Shown: in pieces, positions 1 to 11,880 of the stretch
Layout of the letters: every line of letters begins with the position of its first letter
Numbering within the stretch: the first letter of the stretch is position 1
NCBI GenBank assembly: GCA_963930655.1
Contig: OZ005600.1
Coordinates: 7,443,501 to 7,507,500 of the forward strand
Direction of reading: 5' to 3'
Length of the DNA: 64,000 nucleotides
From: Myrica gale
Taxonomy: Eukaryota; Streptophyta; Magnoliopsida; Fagales; Myricaceae
Translations under genes and position numbers: made by a program
Notes under the pieces: generated by a model
Databases searched by the model: none
Told to the model about the DNA's origin: nothing
The model's input: only the letters and a program-made list of their open reading frames with translations

Positions 1-349
1 AAAACATCTGTTCCTTTTATTATTGAGATACCACCGTTTGAGGTAGACATACATTAGAAACGGGCATCGCATCCCCTCGAAGTGGAACTTCAATTGCGGC
101 AACAAACTATCATATGGCATTGGCATTTCCTCGCGTGTGATAGGTGACGGCTCTATAGCTCTACCACCGCACTTTCTTCTGCACATCGAGTCTCAGGAAG
201 GACCATAAGAGATGCTTCATTAGACGAACGACACTCTCCTGATGATCGTTTCTTCTTTTCTCCAAAGTCGTCGATGATGTTCCTACATGCCAACAAATCG
301 GACCTTGGGGTATCCACACCCTTTGAAAATGCTCTAGACCGCCGGAAGG

Positions 350-480
350 TTTCCTGGTCTCCTCGCAGCCAAAACAAAATGGCGCATTGGATAGCTAGAC
401 GGGCTTACAGAGTTGGGTATTTTGGCTATATCCCGGTGTCGATCATTCCAAACGCTATTAGAGGATTGATACTAGGAAGT
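350..480 (+). pseudogene. Possible RNase H-like (LINE) domain remnant
   Basis: A short stretch reads as the end of a plant LINE-type RNase H domain: a valine-serine-tryptophan-serine-proline-arginine run is followed by an asparagine-lysine-methionine-alanine-histidine motif. This resembles the 'N-x-V/M-A-H-x-L/I-A' signature at the end of RVT_3 domains. Nothing upstream in the first 350 bases gives a longer match in the same frame, so this is at best a fragment. Confidence is low; it could be chance. Confidence 0.3.
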
Positions 481-599
481 GATTCAAACTTTTGATTGAT
501 TGTAAGTTGACAATAAAAACAAACATGCTCAAGACCATGTATTTTCCTGGATGCCAACCCTTATCTAATATTGGATTTGCACACCCTCTTGAACTTCTC

Positions 600-1145
600 T
601 CCTTTCTTCGTAAAAGTAGTCAGAATTTATTATAGTTTCGATCATAACATGAATGCAGGGGTTAACGATACCTCTTGCGATTTTGTGTTACATTTTGGTG
701 TCTGTGGTTACTTTGGTGTTGATAGGAGGGTGTTTGATGATATACTTGTGAGAGATGTCGTGTCTTGGACTGGTTTGGTGTCTGGGTACGAGGGCAGGAT
801 TGTTTGGTTGAGCTGTAGGTTTATTTTCGAGGATGCACGTGGAGCCAAATTTAGCAACGTTTGTCAGTGTCCTTGTGGCTTGTGGTCGAATGAGGTATTT
901 TGAGCTTAGGGAAGCGGATTCATGGATTGATATGTAAGCGCATAAAGGGTAGATTTGGTGGTAGGCAATGCTATCATGAATATGCATTGAAGTGTGAGGC
1001 AAAGTAAAATCCTTCACGAGTTCCATCAGAGAGATCTTGTATCATGGAGTAGGATGATTAGTGGCTTGGTGCAATGTAAAAGCAGCGATGCGTCGTTGGA
1101 ATTGTTTCACAAAATGCTAAATCCAGGCATCGAGCCTGATAGTTT
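600..1145 (+). pseudogene. Decayed PPR (PLS-class) gene fragment
   Basis: Two frames together give typical PLS-class pentatricopeptide repeat signatures. At about 710-800 there is 'FGVDRRVFDDILVRDVVSWT' followed by a G-L-V-S-G-Y motif. After a frame change, about 1010-1145 gives 'RDLVSWSRMISGLVQC' and a leucine-phenylalanine / glycine-isoleucine-glutamate-proline-aspartate motif. In between, the frame with 'ACGRMRYFELG' continues the repeat series, so at least two frameshifts separate the parts. Stop codons interrupt every frame and no start codon or repeat array of normal length is present. PPR proteins of this class bind organellar RNA, but this copy cannot make one. The sequence after about 1150 is unrelated AT-rich DNA. 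Confidence 0.75.
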
Positions 1146-1299
1146 TATTGCAAAGTTGAATTTTTTGTTTTTCAATTTTTTTGTTTTGATGAAACATTCT
1201 GACGACTTGTGCCACATTTTACCTTTCAGAAACAATACCCTTTGCCCATTAAGGGACATCTGTGAGACTATAGTTGTTGTCTAATAAACTTGATAATCA

Positions 1300-3800
1300 A
1301 ATGTACAGGCAAGCACAAAAGAGCAATGGATATGGGCATTAATGTTAAGCACACATTTTGCGGTACGTTGTTCAACCCAATTAATTTCTCTGTTTTGAGT
1401 GTACGAAAATAACTCGTCGTTTAAGTGTATATATGGGAAGCGTGATGATGCATTCATGCTACAGAGAGTCCTAACCAGCGAAAAAAGAGAGAACTGTTGG
1501 TGAAAATGTTTGCAGACAATCTTTGTTTCGATATATGCAGCTCTATAAACTTGGATGCCATTTTATTTCTGCCCTCTATATATGTTAGGGGTAGTATGAA
1601 TGATGGTCCAGGTAATCCTTCTGAGAGAGTGGAGATGATTTGATTTCTGTTTCAGTTCTTGACTATCAAATCATTTTAATCGATCCCTCGTAATCAAATA
1701 CTCTAATCAATTCCATCCAAATTCTACTAAAATATGTTTGAAGTATCTGATAATATATCACTTAACACAAGAAAAATATCTGAGTGTTTCTCCACGCAAA
1801 CTATTGTTGAAAAGGTTTGCATGTAAGAAATTATCCCTTGATGAGCTTCTGACACGTTGCTGATTCAGGGTTAGGATCTGAAAATGTCTTGGATTCCAGT
1901 CATGAAGATTATGACTTAGTTGGTGAAAACTGAAGATTCTTATAGGTATGATACCCAGTTTTTAATAAGAGAAGCATGGGGACCACCACGCATGGTGCTA
2001 CATCTAATGCAACCCGTGTCCTATTAATTAGCTTCTTAACAAAACGTGTTTGATATGCCTTGTTTAATACCTTGCCAAATACTTTAGTTTCTTTGGGTCA
2101 CGCATGTGTATAAATATGCTATTTTGTTTTCAACTTATCTTTATGGAGTTCTCCAATTTTTCAGTTTTTGCTGCTTTCTACACTTGGCTGGTTACAGCAG
2201 TTGTTGGGACTGAAATAGAGGGGTGAAGCTGTGGAGGGTATGGACACTTTTGGCGTGGCAATGAAACAATAGGATATGAATTGATTGATGTGAGCTTTTG
2301 GTGAGGCAATCTGCGCTCCTATATTGTGTTGGACTTGTTGTAACTCCTAAAATGAGAACGTAACCGAATGATGAAGGGAGGATGCCAAGGAAAATTGAAA
2401 GATCAGTTGGCAGTTGAGCTGAAGGCAGCTTACATTGAGAATGTGGTAAACCTAGTACATTAATACAAGGATATCTGCATGTTTTCTGAATTTGCCTGTA
2501 TTGCAGTGTCATGAAACCTAGGTTTTTCTTCAATGAGATTATACTAAATCAAAAATGAAAAGCAAAAAATAGGATAAAGCTGGGTGCCAACTAGTCTGAT
2601 AAGAAACGTATGACATATATCAGTTGTGGTTTATACAGAGATTCTCAATGCGCTCTGCTACTTATTGGTGGGCTTGTTGGGCATATTGCTTTAGTTTTGA
2701 ACATCATGTTCTTTCCCCATGTTATTTGTAAACGTAGTCAGTCCAACCATTTTCTGTCACTGTAACCAAAATTGATCTCCATGTGGTACAGGTGCCCATT
2801 TTGTGAATACTTGCTTCACTGATCTACCTCTGTCATTAGTTTCCATGTGGTCCTTTTGGTAGGGTTCTTAGACAGTGATGGACTTAACCTCTTAAGAGGA
2901 TGAGTTGAGATTTATAGTCTTTAGATTAGCTGCAAATGAATGAAGATATTCTTGTCTGAAGTTGACTTTTACAATTGTAAGGAGTGCGAACGTTTTTGTT
3001 TACCATATGATTATGAATTGAGGAACATTTATGTATATTCTTCTAGACTAAAAGACTTTGTCCTAGAGAGTACTAACATATAAATGATTGTTTATAATAG
3101 TTGTTGCTTTTGATGGCTTTGAATGACAAAGGCTTTCAACGGGAAGAGCACATTCAAGATCAGGTAAAATATCTTGCTATATTGGCTAAGTATGAAGGAA
3201 AACAATTGTTATATGCTAACAAGTGTGTGGTCAATATGAACTCTCTGTTATGTGTGTATGATGAGTTTGGGCTTACGTTTGGACATACATTTCCAGTGTC
3301 TAGGTCTGCATTGCTGGTAGATGGAACTGAGAACCCAGCAAAATTTTGATTTTGTTCAGTAATTCCATCTTTACCGTTCTCACCGAATAGTTTGCGAGCA
3401 AGGAAAAGTATTCTGGTCAGTAAGAAACATGTGTGCATGTGTCACAGTTTGTCAATCCTGGACAATACTTCTAGTGACATGCTAAGATAAAGCGGATAAT
3501 AGCTGTGGAAGTGAAAAATATTTGATAATCGGTGGGACAGAAAGTACATTCACGTTTCATGCTATACTCTAAAACATTCTATCAGTTGTAGATTTGTGCT
3601 GCTGACATACATTGTAAGGAACAATTTTCAAAGAAAGTGCATTAAAAACAATGAACTGCCCAAAATTTTCTGCAAATCGTTAAACAAAACAATAAATGTG
3701 ATTACCTCTCTATGACAACTTACTTTTCATAAGTTTGAAAATCTTGAGTTGATTGCACAGACTTCAATTGTGAGCTCCAGCATCCTGAAGAATAAATGAA
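1300..3800. other. Intergenic, no supported gene
   Basis: AT-rich DNA with only short open frames that resemble no family I recognise. Some of it (about 3720-3811) probably includes the 3' untranslated region of the gene to its right. No repeats with clear ends were found. Confidence 0.5.
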
Positions 3801-3811
3801 TAACTTCTTTT

Positions 3812-5785
3812 TTAAACTTCAATTGTTTTCTGATTAAGAGCTGTGTATCTCCATCGCTCCTTCTCCAGAAAGTCTGCATCCAGGAACTGAGCGACAAAAG
3901 CCCAAAGTTTGTAGGTGTCTTGAAAATTGGCCACGAACCCAAGTGCAACTGTAACTACTGTTATCCCTAGATCAGGTTTGTCTTTGCTATTGTTTTTCAC
4001 CATTTTCTTTGATCCGCTTCCTCTTACCTCTAGGATTTTCTCCTTTCCTTCTGCATACTTATCTGAAAACCAGATATTGTGTAAGAACCCATAGCTTACA
4101 GAAATGTTGCTTCTATCAGCTAGTTTCTGAACAAGAACAGGCTCAACCTTTTCTCCTTTCCAATCAAATATGTTGAATGCCAATGCAGGTCCCCTGTCAA
4201 ATTTGATCTTTGGCCCATATATTCTTACCAGGGGAATTCCCTCCGAGTTAGGATGCTCAAGCTTCATCAAAGAGTTCACGAGCCAGTTGATCAGATACCT
4301 TGCTCTGTTAGTGACGGGTATTAGCCCCAATGAGTCCACCTGATCCAAGCTCCTGCAATCAATTTCCAAGCTTCCATTTCTGCTGCTGTTGGCATTTCCA
4401 AGCTTAATTAAATCAGCAGGTTCTTCTGATTCCCCAGTTTCGGAAGCTTCAACTACTGTTGATTCTTCAGACACCTCTTGCTCCAATCTTCCGGGCTCGA
4501 TGGTTTGTATACGACCAGAGAAAGAGCTCGATGATGCTAAATCATCTTCTTGTACTGCAGCTCTAAATCTCTGTTCAAGTTCTGTGTCAATACCAGAAGA
4601 CTCATCCCCTAACCAAAGCGGCTTCTTTGTTGGGACAAGGTCAATAATACCCGCACTTGTAGTAGCTTCTAGGATTGGAATAGTAGACTTCTTGACAAAG
4701 AGGCATCCAAATCCGGATGGGTTTTCCCCGAAAACCTTGTAGAAAGAACAAACAAGGAAGTCCGGGCGAAAGAGAGACAGGCCAAAGCTGTCCATGTCCT
4801 TTGGTCCCAGCGCGCAAGCATCGATCAGGACATGCCACCCATTCTCCTGAGCTATGCTCATCCACAGATAAGGATATCTTGCTCCTGTTACTCTAGAATG
4901 AAGCGGGAAGACAAAGAGTCCCGTTTTCTGTTTCTTCCTCTTACTCACAAGCATCTTCCTTAACTTTGCCGACTGAATTCTTAGTCTTGGCCATGAAAAC
5001 TCTGCTGACATAATTCGGGCTCCTCTCTTCTCTGAGGTATTTGTCATTGCTTCCACTGCCTCGCTCTGGTAGTCATAAACAGTCAGAAGCTTCTGACTTG
5101 ATAGGAATGGATAAGCTTCTGCTAAAAGTTTAAAAGCTGACGTTCTGTTTGCAGTAAAAACCATGCAGTAATCATTTTGTGATATGTTGAGGAAAGCCAT
5201 TATCCTCTTCTTCATGGCAGATTCGAACTCTGATTCTCGATCAGCATGAAGTAGCTTCGACTTTAGATTATCTGTCTTGAACGACATACTAAAGAAAGGA
5301 AGCTCTGATTTTTGAGGACTTGATGGAGGGAGTGGAGGAGGAGGAAAAGAAGAAGAGGCAATTTGGTTTTTTGAAGGGCCCTGAGTTTGAAGTTGGGAGA
5401 AGGAGAAGAGACCGATACCAATATAATCCAGGCAGGTATGGTTGGAGAGTGAGAGATGATAGTAGTCCTGGGCTCGTATTTGGTCAACTCGATCAGTGTC
5501 AGAGTATTGTGGGTAAGCTTTGATGAATTGGATAAATGATTCCTGCAAAGATGGGAGAGACTCATGGTTGGTAAACTTGGTGTTTGGGAAGATAGAAGAT
5601 GTTGTTGCTGCAAAGTCACGGCGATAAGCTGCAGAAGTGCTTCTCGACTTAGTTTTCTCACGTGCTGGCTGGTTGAGGAGGGGGGTTGGGCAGCAGCCAT
5701 GAAGGCAGACCTGTGAGGCCTCATTTAGGCGAGACGATGGCATTGTTTTGTTTCTCTTCTCCCAATACTTCTTGGTATCTTTCAC
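3812..5785 (-). CDS. PLP-dependent, molybdenum-cofactor-sulfurase-like protein
   Basis: A single uninterrupted frame of 657 codons encodes an NifS-like (class V aminotransferase fold) protein of the plant family related to the N-terminal half of molybdenum-cofactor sulfurase (Arabidopsis relatives include At4g22980). The fold is recognisable from an active-site stretch: an aspartate in 'VLIDACALGPKD' and, a little later, 'FLVCSFYKVFGENPSGFGC', where Lys350 (codon 4736-4738) is the expected Schiff-base lysine. The N-terminus is serine- and proline-rich and may be a targeting or disordered region. Residues of roughly 430-470 are acidic and low complexity. There is no C-terminal MOSC domain, unlike full sulfurases, so the substrate is unknown. 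A second in-frame ATG at 5743 is an alternative start. A TATA-like TTATAAG lies just upstream (about 5843-5849). The gene is intact and has no introns, as usual for this family. Confidence 0.88.
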   Translation of the reverse strand: MKDTKKYWEKRNKTMPSSRLNEASQVCLHGCCPTPLLNQPAREKTKSRSTSAAYRRDFAATTSSIFPNTKFTNHESLPSLQESFIQFIKAYPQYSDTDRVDQIRAQDYYHLSLSNHTCLDYIGIGLFSFSQLQTQGPSKNQIASSSFPPPPLPPSSPQKSELPFFSMSFKTDNLKSKLLHADRESEFESAMKKRIMAFLNISQNDYCMVFTANRTSAFKLLAEAYPFLSSQKLLTVYDYQSEAVEAMTNTSEKRGARIMSAEFSWPRLRIQSAKLRKMLVSKRKKQKTGLFVFPLHSRVTGARYPYLWMSIAQENGWHVLIDACALGPKDMDSFGLSLFRPDFLVCSFYKVFGENPSGFGCLFVKKSTIPILEATTSAGIIDLVPTKKPLWLGDESSGIDTELEQRFRAAVQEDDLASSSSFSGRIQTIEPGRLEQEVSEESTVVEASETGESEEPADLIKLGNANSSRNGSLEIDCRSLDQVDSLGLIPVTNRARYLINWLVNSLMKLEHPNSEGIPLVRIYGPKIKFDRGPALAFNIFDWKGEKVEPVLVQKLADRSNISVSYGFLHNIWFSDKYAEGKEKILEVRGSGSKKMVKNNSKDKPDLGITVVTVALGFVANFQDTYKLWAFVAQFLDADFLEKERWRYTALNQKTIEV

Positions 5786-5912
5786 TTTGATTTATCCCCA
5801 AATTGGTTAAGCTGTTCCTTTCTTTGAGTCACCTACCATTGCTTATAAGAGGGCAACTGTCGTTTACAGAGTGCACAAGTTCAAAAAAGTTGGAAGTTTT
5901 CAAATGTGGTTT

Positions 5913-5914
<2 letters not shown>

Positions 5915-5943
<29 letters not shown>

Positions 5944-5944
5944 T
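5915..5944. repeat. CA/TA dinucleotide microsatellite
   Basis: A short run of CA followed by TA repeats in the region upstream of the PLP-dependent protein gene. Confidence 0.8.
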
Positions 5945-6580
5945 GAACAAGTCGGGTACCAATAAGTTAACCTTGTATTCCATTTTTCCCAAAGTTCACC
6001 TTCGTATTAATCATCTTGTGAGCCTCACGAGGCGGCACAAATATTATTCCTACCCTAAAGCCTATGCGGCCCAATCGATCTTATCAGCTAGACCTCTTAC
6101 CAATAAGAAGGTTTGCTTTGAATAATCAATCTTTCATGTATAGTTCCCAATTTGCATAGAGAGGGGTTTCCGCATTCTGATTATGAAAAATGTCATTATG
6201 ATAGGCATGAGTTTTGGTGGACATCCACAAAATAACTCTATATTAAGTAGTGCCAAGGAGCATGTGATGGGGCCTGTGTCTATGGAAGGTAGAGGCGGGA
6301 ATCGAAAGCAACATGAGGCAGTGGACGACAAAAAGGGATTTCTATAGGTCAGCATTATCGGTACTAGCCAAAGATGTCCCTTTAGGACTGTCTGTATTGC
6401 TTAAGTCTTAAGTTGAAGAGCTGCATGCCCGACCCTACAAATGAGTGGAAAGCCACACATTTCTCTGGCGCCATAACTTACTTCCAAGCTCTAGTTTCTT
6501 TCGACATGGTCAAAGTTGGATTTGGATGAAGTCGTGGTTACTGTGAAAATATCTAATTCGGAACACAATTTGGACTCTTG

Positions 6581-6886
6581 GGGTATGTTCATTTTCACCA
6601 TTTTTTCAGGATTCTATGTATATTCACAATTCTACCACCGAACATATTCAGAATTCAAACACAAAAACCAATACATTTTACACAATCTCCAACAACTTTT
6701 TAATTTTTTATTCAACATAAATTTTCTCTCTCTATACTTTTTCACATAACTCTAATACTTTTTTATTAAACAATTACATCAAATCATTTATCTCTCCATT
6801 TTACACAAACACCAATAAAATACTATTCAACATAAAAATTCACAACTTCTCTAAAATTCTACATTTCTTTTTCTCAAAACGCACCC
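6581..6886. mobile_element. Candidate MITE, AT-rich
   Basis: The ends resemble each other in inverted orientation (GGGTATGTTC at the left; the complement of the right end starts GGGTGCGTTT). The body is CT/AT-rich with 'ttttacacaa' and 'caacataaa' motifs that recur in other small elements of this window. No convincing target-site duplication was found, so the limits are approximate. Confidence 0.4.
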
Positions 6887-7212
6887 AAGGTCTCGATTAC
6901 TCGACTATTTTTATTTCGGGGTTCGGCGAGATTCGAAGCACTTGAATCGAGTTTACATTGGCTAATGGCTATGATGGCCTATGCAGAACAACGCGTTCAG
7001 ATTGGATTGGGAAAAGCGAACATTGACTTGTCCTTGGTCTGTTGCAATGGTAGAAAGTAAAGTTCCGGACCAGGAAAGGGCAAAAGCAAAGGGGAAATGC
7101 AGAGAATGATTAGTCTGTACATCGTATGCAACGCTCATTCGCCCCATCTTTGCCGTGCAAAAGCTCATTTAATCAGAAAAGCAACACGCGTGAATAACAG
7201 GCTCTCTTTCTT

Positions 7213-7976
7213 CTTTTTTTATAAATAAAGGTGGATTTCATTGCTAACATAAAATAAATACAAGTACTAAATTCACACCCATCCAGAATCGGAGACAGTC
7301 ATAGGAGCACAAAGGCCCAATACATCAAAGTTAAAGGCCCGAAGGCTATTACACAGGAAGGCCGAAAAGGCCAAGAGACTACAGGCCAGAAGGGCCTTTA
7401 CAAACCGGTCAGAAGACTCATGAGTCCAACCCGAGTCCACAGACCCGGGACATCACGCCACCATGCCGAGAACGGCAGGAACCATCGCCGGAGCAGGAGC
7501 AGCACCTGCAACAAAAACACCCACAGAGAAGACCTGCCAGACAGGAGCCACAATGAAGCACCGGAGCTGCCGAAACCAACCAAGGGTTGCAAGCTCGCTG
7601 GAAGCTGGCCAGCTGCTACCAAGAAGACTCCACCAGAGCAAGAAGCAAAGCAAAGCAAGAAACCACCGAAGTTATTGAAAGCAGAAAACACCACCAAAGG
7701 AACAACTTGGGCGTGGCCACAGACGACCACCAAAACAGCTGAGAACCAGCCGGAGACCAAACACAAAAGATCGCCCAAGATCGAGAGAGGAAAGAGGAGA
7801 AAAGCCAAAGAAGAAGAAAGGGGGGAAAGAAAAAGGGAAAGAGGGTGAGAGCAGGGGAGGAGCCAGAGCTCCTCCCTTGCCCAGCGGACGAAAGAGGGGT
7901 GGGGAGCAGACGGAAGGGGAAGGGAAAGGGCGCGAGAGAGAGGGGAGACTCTCTCTAGGGCCGGCGGAAAAAAAGA
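7213..7976 (-). mobile_element. 3' part of a polyA (non-LTR) retroelement
   Basis: Read on the minus strand, the segment ends in 'TTTATAAAAAAA' at about 7213-7225, preceded by a sequence of the type 'atgaaatccacctttattt'. This is the tail form shared with the LINE copies at 53.3 and 58.3 kb. The body is GC-rich compared with its surroundings and contains the repeated word 'aaggcc'. The frames across it are open but show no known domain, so I treat them as chance open frames in the 3' untranslated part of the element. The 5' limit is uncertain. Confidence 0.45.
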
Positions 7977-8008
7977 GTTTTTTTTCAGCTACGCACTGCT
8001 TGTGGTTA

Positions 8009-8017
8009 TTATTATTA
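8009..8017. repeat. 9-bp target-site duplication, left copy
   Basis: ttattatta, identical to 8862-8870; the pair flanks the foldback element. Confidence 0.8.
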
Positions 8018-8861
8018 GGGTAAAATGCATGTCATGCTCCTGTGGTATGCGTTAATAGCAAATATGTCTCTTTGGTAAATAAAGTATTTTTCATACCCCT
8101 GAGGTAAACATTCAGGAGCAAATATGTTCTTCCGTTATGCGCCGTTTGAAACACTAACAGTAAATGCTGATGTGTCAAAATTAGACACGTCAGCACCAAT
8201 CATAAAGCGACACGTGAAATTTTTGAAAAAAAAAAACCGGGGAGAACCCCTTCGAGCAGCGAAGGGATCTGGGCTCCCTTCGCCGCCGCGTCTCGCGTCG
8301 CGAGGGGTGGCCTCGAGCCACCCCCGCGACTCCCCTGCTCAGGGGTGGCCGGAAGGCTGCCACCCCGGCGACAGGGAGCCCAGATCTGGGCTCCCCGCGT
8401 CATGCGAGGCGGTTGCCGGCCACCCCTGAGCAAGGGAGCCGCGGGGGTGGCTCGCGGCCACAGCGTCGCGCGACGAGGGGAGCCCAGATCTGGGCTCCTC
8501 GTCGCCGGGGTGGCAGCCCGCCGGCCACCCCTGAGCAGGGGAGCCGCGGGGGTGGCTCGAGGCCACCCCTCGAGGCGCGAGACGCGGCGGCGAAAGGAGC
8601 CCAGATCTGGGCTCCCTTCGTCGCTCGAAGGGGTTCTTCCCGGTTTTTTTTTTCGAAAATATCACGTGTCGCTTTATGATTGGTGCTGACGTGTCTAATT
8701 TTGACACGTCAGCATTTACCGTTAGTGTTTCAAGCGACACATAACGGAAGAACATATTTACTCCTGAATGTTTACCTCAGGGGTATGAAAAAAACTTTGT
8801 TTACCTCAAGGACATATTTGTTATTAGCGCATACCACAAGGGAATGATATGCATTTAACCC
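8018..8861. mobile_element. Foldback MULE-type element, GC-rich core
   Basis: An 844-bp near-palindrome. The left end GGGTAAAATGCAT and the right end ATGCATTTAACCC are inverted repeats, and the arms extend through the words 'acacgtcagc', 'cataaagcgacacgtg' and 'ccttcgagc' to a GC-rich centre. It is flanked by a perfect 9-bp direct repeat ttattatta (8009-8017 and 8862-8870), the size typical of Mutator-like elements. The centre has three copies of a 19-bp palindrome, GAGCCCAGATCTGGGCTCC, at 8376, 8480 and 8597. Open frames on both strands in the GC-rich centre are by-products of the symmetry and base composition. There is no transposase, so it is non-autonomous. Confidence 0.85.
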
Positions 8862-8870
8862 TTATTATTA

Positions 8871-10520
8871 TTTCTTTATTTTTGTGGGCTTCGAGAAGTT
8901 TAAGCTCCAAACTTGAAAGTTGAAAAGACAGTTTTACCAAAATTGTCCGAACTGTTGCCCCTCCATTGGAAAGACAGGTATATTCATGCTCCATAAAACC
9001 TTGAATGAATATTTTGCTCAAAGTCGTCCCAGACAATAACGTCGTCGAACTTGTTGGCTCAGAAGTGTATCTTTTTGTCCGACCCAATAATGCTTTTACC
9101 TTCGTCGGGTTATAATTTATATACTTATTCAGTGATTGTCATTTTAATAAATAGTCATAATTTTTAAATTAATTATAAAAGTAATTAAATTTATAATTTT
9201 TATACAAACAAGTTATTTTGTTAAATTTTTAGGTACAAAATTAACTATTCACTTGCTAATTTTAAAAGTAAATTATTTTTAAAAATAAAAAATTAAGAAA
9301 AAACTTTAAAAACTATAAATCGTTATTTTAATTTTTGAATTACATGAATATATGATTGAAAGTGAAACTGAAGTGCGAATTATTAATTTTAAAAATAATT
9401 TCTTTGATAAAAATTATAAACACAAGTTCCTCAACCATCGATTAAAGCGGTAGGTCTTTCTCTTCATTAGCATTGGGCCTCACCCCCAGCAACCACCGAA
9501 TAGAAAGAAAAAAAAAGCTGACATCGACGACTGTATGAACTATGAAAAGAAATATAGAAGAAAAAAAAAATTAATTACAATTTTCCTCTCAAATTAATCA
9601 TATATTCTTAAATACTTTACAAATTTTAACTCAAAGTGATTTCATACATCAACCGATTATAGTAATATGTGAACAATTTATATTTTATGTAATAAACACG
9701 TGACATTCTCCTTATATAAAAAGATAATTTTATCCTCGTTTGAGTCTTTCCTCATATTCTACGGTGCTTATTGCAATTCAAAGAGACAAAAAAATGTAAT
9801 TAGCTGATTTTTTATTTATTAAAAATAAAAAAGATGACTCACTTAAAATCAACTTGATCAAATTTGTCTTTTCAAGTAAAGAGAAGACCATGTGTCGTTT
9901 ACGTAGGACAAAAACCTTTCGATATAACAACTTCAGCAAATTCGGTAGGAAATCCTAACGAGAAGTATAGTTTGTGGGGTGAGTTGCAACGAGTTAAAGT
10001 TTGTGGATATATGAGAATCGAGTGATAATTTGAGAGGAGAAATTCTAATTAAAAAAAATAGCTTTCGGTGTGAATAAGACTACCGTACTGTCTTGACCAA
10101 GTACGTAGTTGCTTCAACAAACGAATAACCCGGGCCTTAACCCAACTGAAGAAACGTTATATGGGCCAAGGCCTTGTAAAATGGACCTGAGGCCCAAGTT
10201 ATATATGCTGCTCTATAGTAGGATTGCTTACAGGCCCATTTAAATAAGAAAGCAGGAATACTTCTTGCTGCGCACTGCGCAGATGCTTCAAGCCCATCAC
10301 TTTTGGTACATTGTTAGTCTAACTACTGACTGAAACACTTGTTAGCCTGTTTCAGGTTTCAGTAAAGAAAGCGAGAATTATGTACAGGCCGAGCGAAAGG
10401 GGTGATAGAATACCAAGCAAAGGAAAAAGGGCCTCCTGCTGAGATTAAATTGTCCACAACATGATGTTAATTTTTTCCACTTTCTTTTTTTCTGGGGAAC
10501 CCCCATTGGGTATGCGAACA
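8871..10520. other. AT-rich intergenic DNA
   Basis: No supported gene. Long AT-rich stretch with short A and T runs and no open frame matching a known family. Some purine-rich runs at about 9510-9570. Confidence 0.5.
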
Positions 10521-10739
10521 ATTAACCATCATCCTCGAGCATTCTGCCTGTGTTTGTCGTGATCTCACGGGACCATCTTAATTATATGCTGAATCTGCCA
10601 TTCTACCTGTTTTGGAACTTATGGAGGGTGAAGTAACTCAGTGGCGGAATCGGGGCTTAATTTGAAGGGGGTGAACTCTTGAGGCAAAATGACAATTTTT
10701 TTTTCTTACTTAATGTAAAAAATGTATTAGAATTAAAAT

Positions 10740-11320
10740 ATTTAAATAAACATAATGAAGCTACCAACGTTTACTACCAATGCATTTGATGGAAATTTTG
10801 ACACCTTAGTTGCAGCACTGAGCAAAATTGGATATAGTCACTGCCGCAAAGTTTTTCAACTATGGGCTTATAAATCATGTCCTGAGTAACAAAGGAACCC
10901 CTTTGAGAGACACTGGGGCATCTTTTCCATTGATGGCCAAGCTAAATATGCACTACCTTGGTTTGGGCAACGTGTTATTAAAGAATGCAAGGAATATTGT
11001 CCGGTATCTTCCATCAAGGTGGTGTGTAGCAAACTCATCTACAGATTTGTCAGCTGTGACAGACCACATGATGAAACTTGCCTATAGTTTTGCATATTGC
11101 ACTACACTTAATTATATATGGGATATCATGTAATGGCATCGGAGCAAAAGGAAATATCTCATACGCATTCAACAGTTACTATCAGCTGCAAATGCAGAAT
11201 GATAAGAGCTTTGATTTTGATGGGCTTGGAATGGTCACTTTCCTAGACCCTTCTGTTGGTGACTGTAGGTTTCTTGTTGGCGTCACTGGTGTAGTTCATC
11301 AGGTTTTCGACCAGTTTTAA
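10740..11320 (+). other. Unrecognised open frames within the TIR element
   Basis: Several overlapping open frames occur here, including 10828-11133 and 11078-11320. One alternative frame gives a protein-like string beginning 'TFTTNAFDGNFDTLVAALSK'. I do not recognise the family. The change of frame, and the position between the ends of a non-autonomous element, suggest a captured and decayed gene fragment rather than a resident gene. Confidence 0.3.
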
Positions 11321-11448
11321 CTTGTGCGGGCTGCGACTCTGGGGGGGGGGGCGGGTCTTTTTCAAGTGAAAAGAGGTTTCTTTAGTGGGTTTTTCGGTCC
11401 CCCTCTGTTGAAAAAAAAAATTCAGTGTGGCGGCTTGGTTCCGCCACT

Positions 11449-11880
11449 TAGGGCTGCACAACCGGAATGCGGTCCGGTTTTTCGGACCGCATTTCGGTCC
11501 GGTCCGGTTTCACTAAATGCGGTTCGGTCCGGATCACTTAAGTGGTCCGGACCGGTTTTAATTTTTTTAAATTTTTTTTAATTTTTTTAATTTTTTAAAA
11601 TTTTTTCAAAATTTTTTTTAGGTTAATTTCAAATGGGAAGTGTATATAAAAATGTTAAGTTTTAGTTTAGATAAAAATTAAACGTTTTATGTTTATAATT
11701 TGTATTAAAAATATAAAAAAATATATTTTTTATTTTTTTAATAAATGCGGTCCGGTCCAGTCCGGACCGCATTTATTAAAAAAGAGGACCGGACCGGACC
11801 GGATAACCGGATTTATCCGGTCCGGTCCGGACAGGACCGCATTTTAAGAAAAAGGATCGGACCGGTTCTGTTCACCCCTA
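11449..11880. mobile_element. hAT-type MITE rich in GGTCCGGACC words
   Basis: The element starts TAGGGCTGCACA and ends TGTTCACCCCTA, a hAT-type inverted repeat, and is flanked by a perfect 8-bp direct repeat ccgccact (11441-11448 and 11881-11888). Both subterminal regions are packed with repeats of 'ggtccggtccgg', while the middle (about 11560-11740) is almost pure A/T. It has no coding capacity. It sits inside the right inverted repeat of an older element. Confidence 0.88.

Noticed and set aside
5263-5724. 153-codon frame on the minus strand
   Set aside because: It overlaps the long PLP-dependent protein gene in another frame and has no family features.
7398-7848. Open frames of 136 and 142 codons on opposite strands
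   Set aside because: No recognisable domain; they lie in the 3' untranslated type of sequence of a polyA retroelement and overlap each other completely.
8124-8755. Several long overlapping open frames on both strands in the GC-rich block
   Set aside because: They fall inside a palindromic element, mirror each other on both strands, and encode only low-complexity Gly/Arg/Pro-rich strings; they are by-products of base composition.
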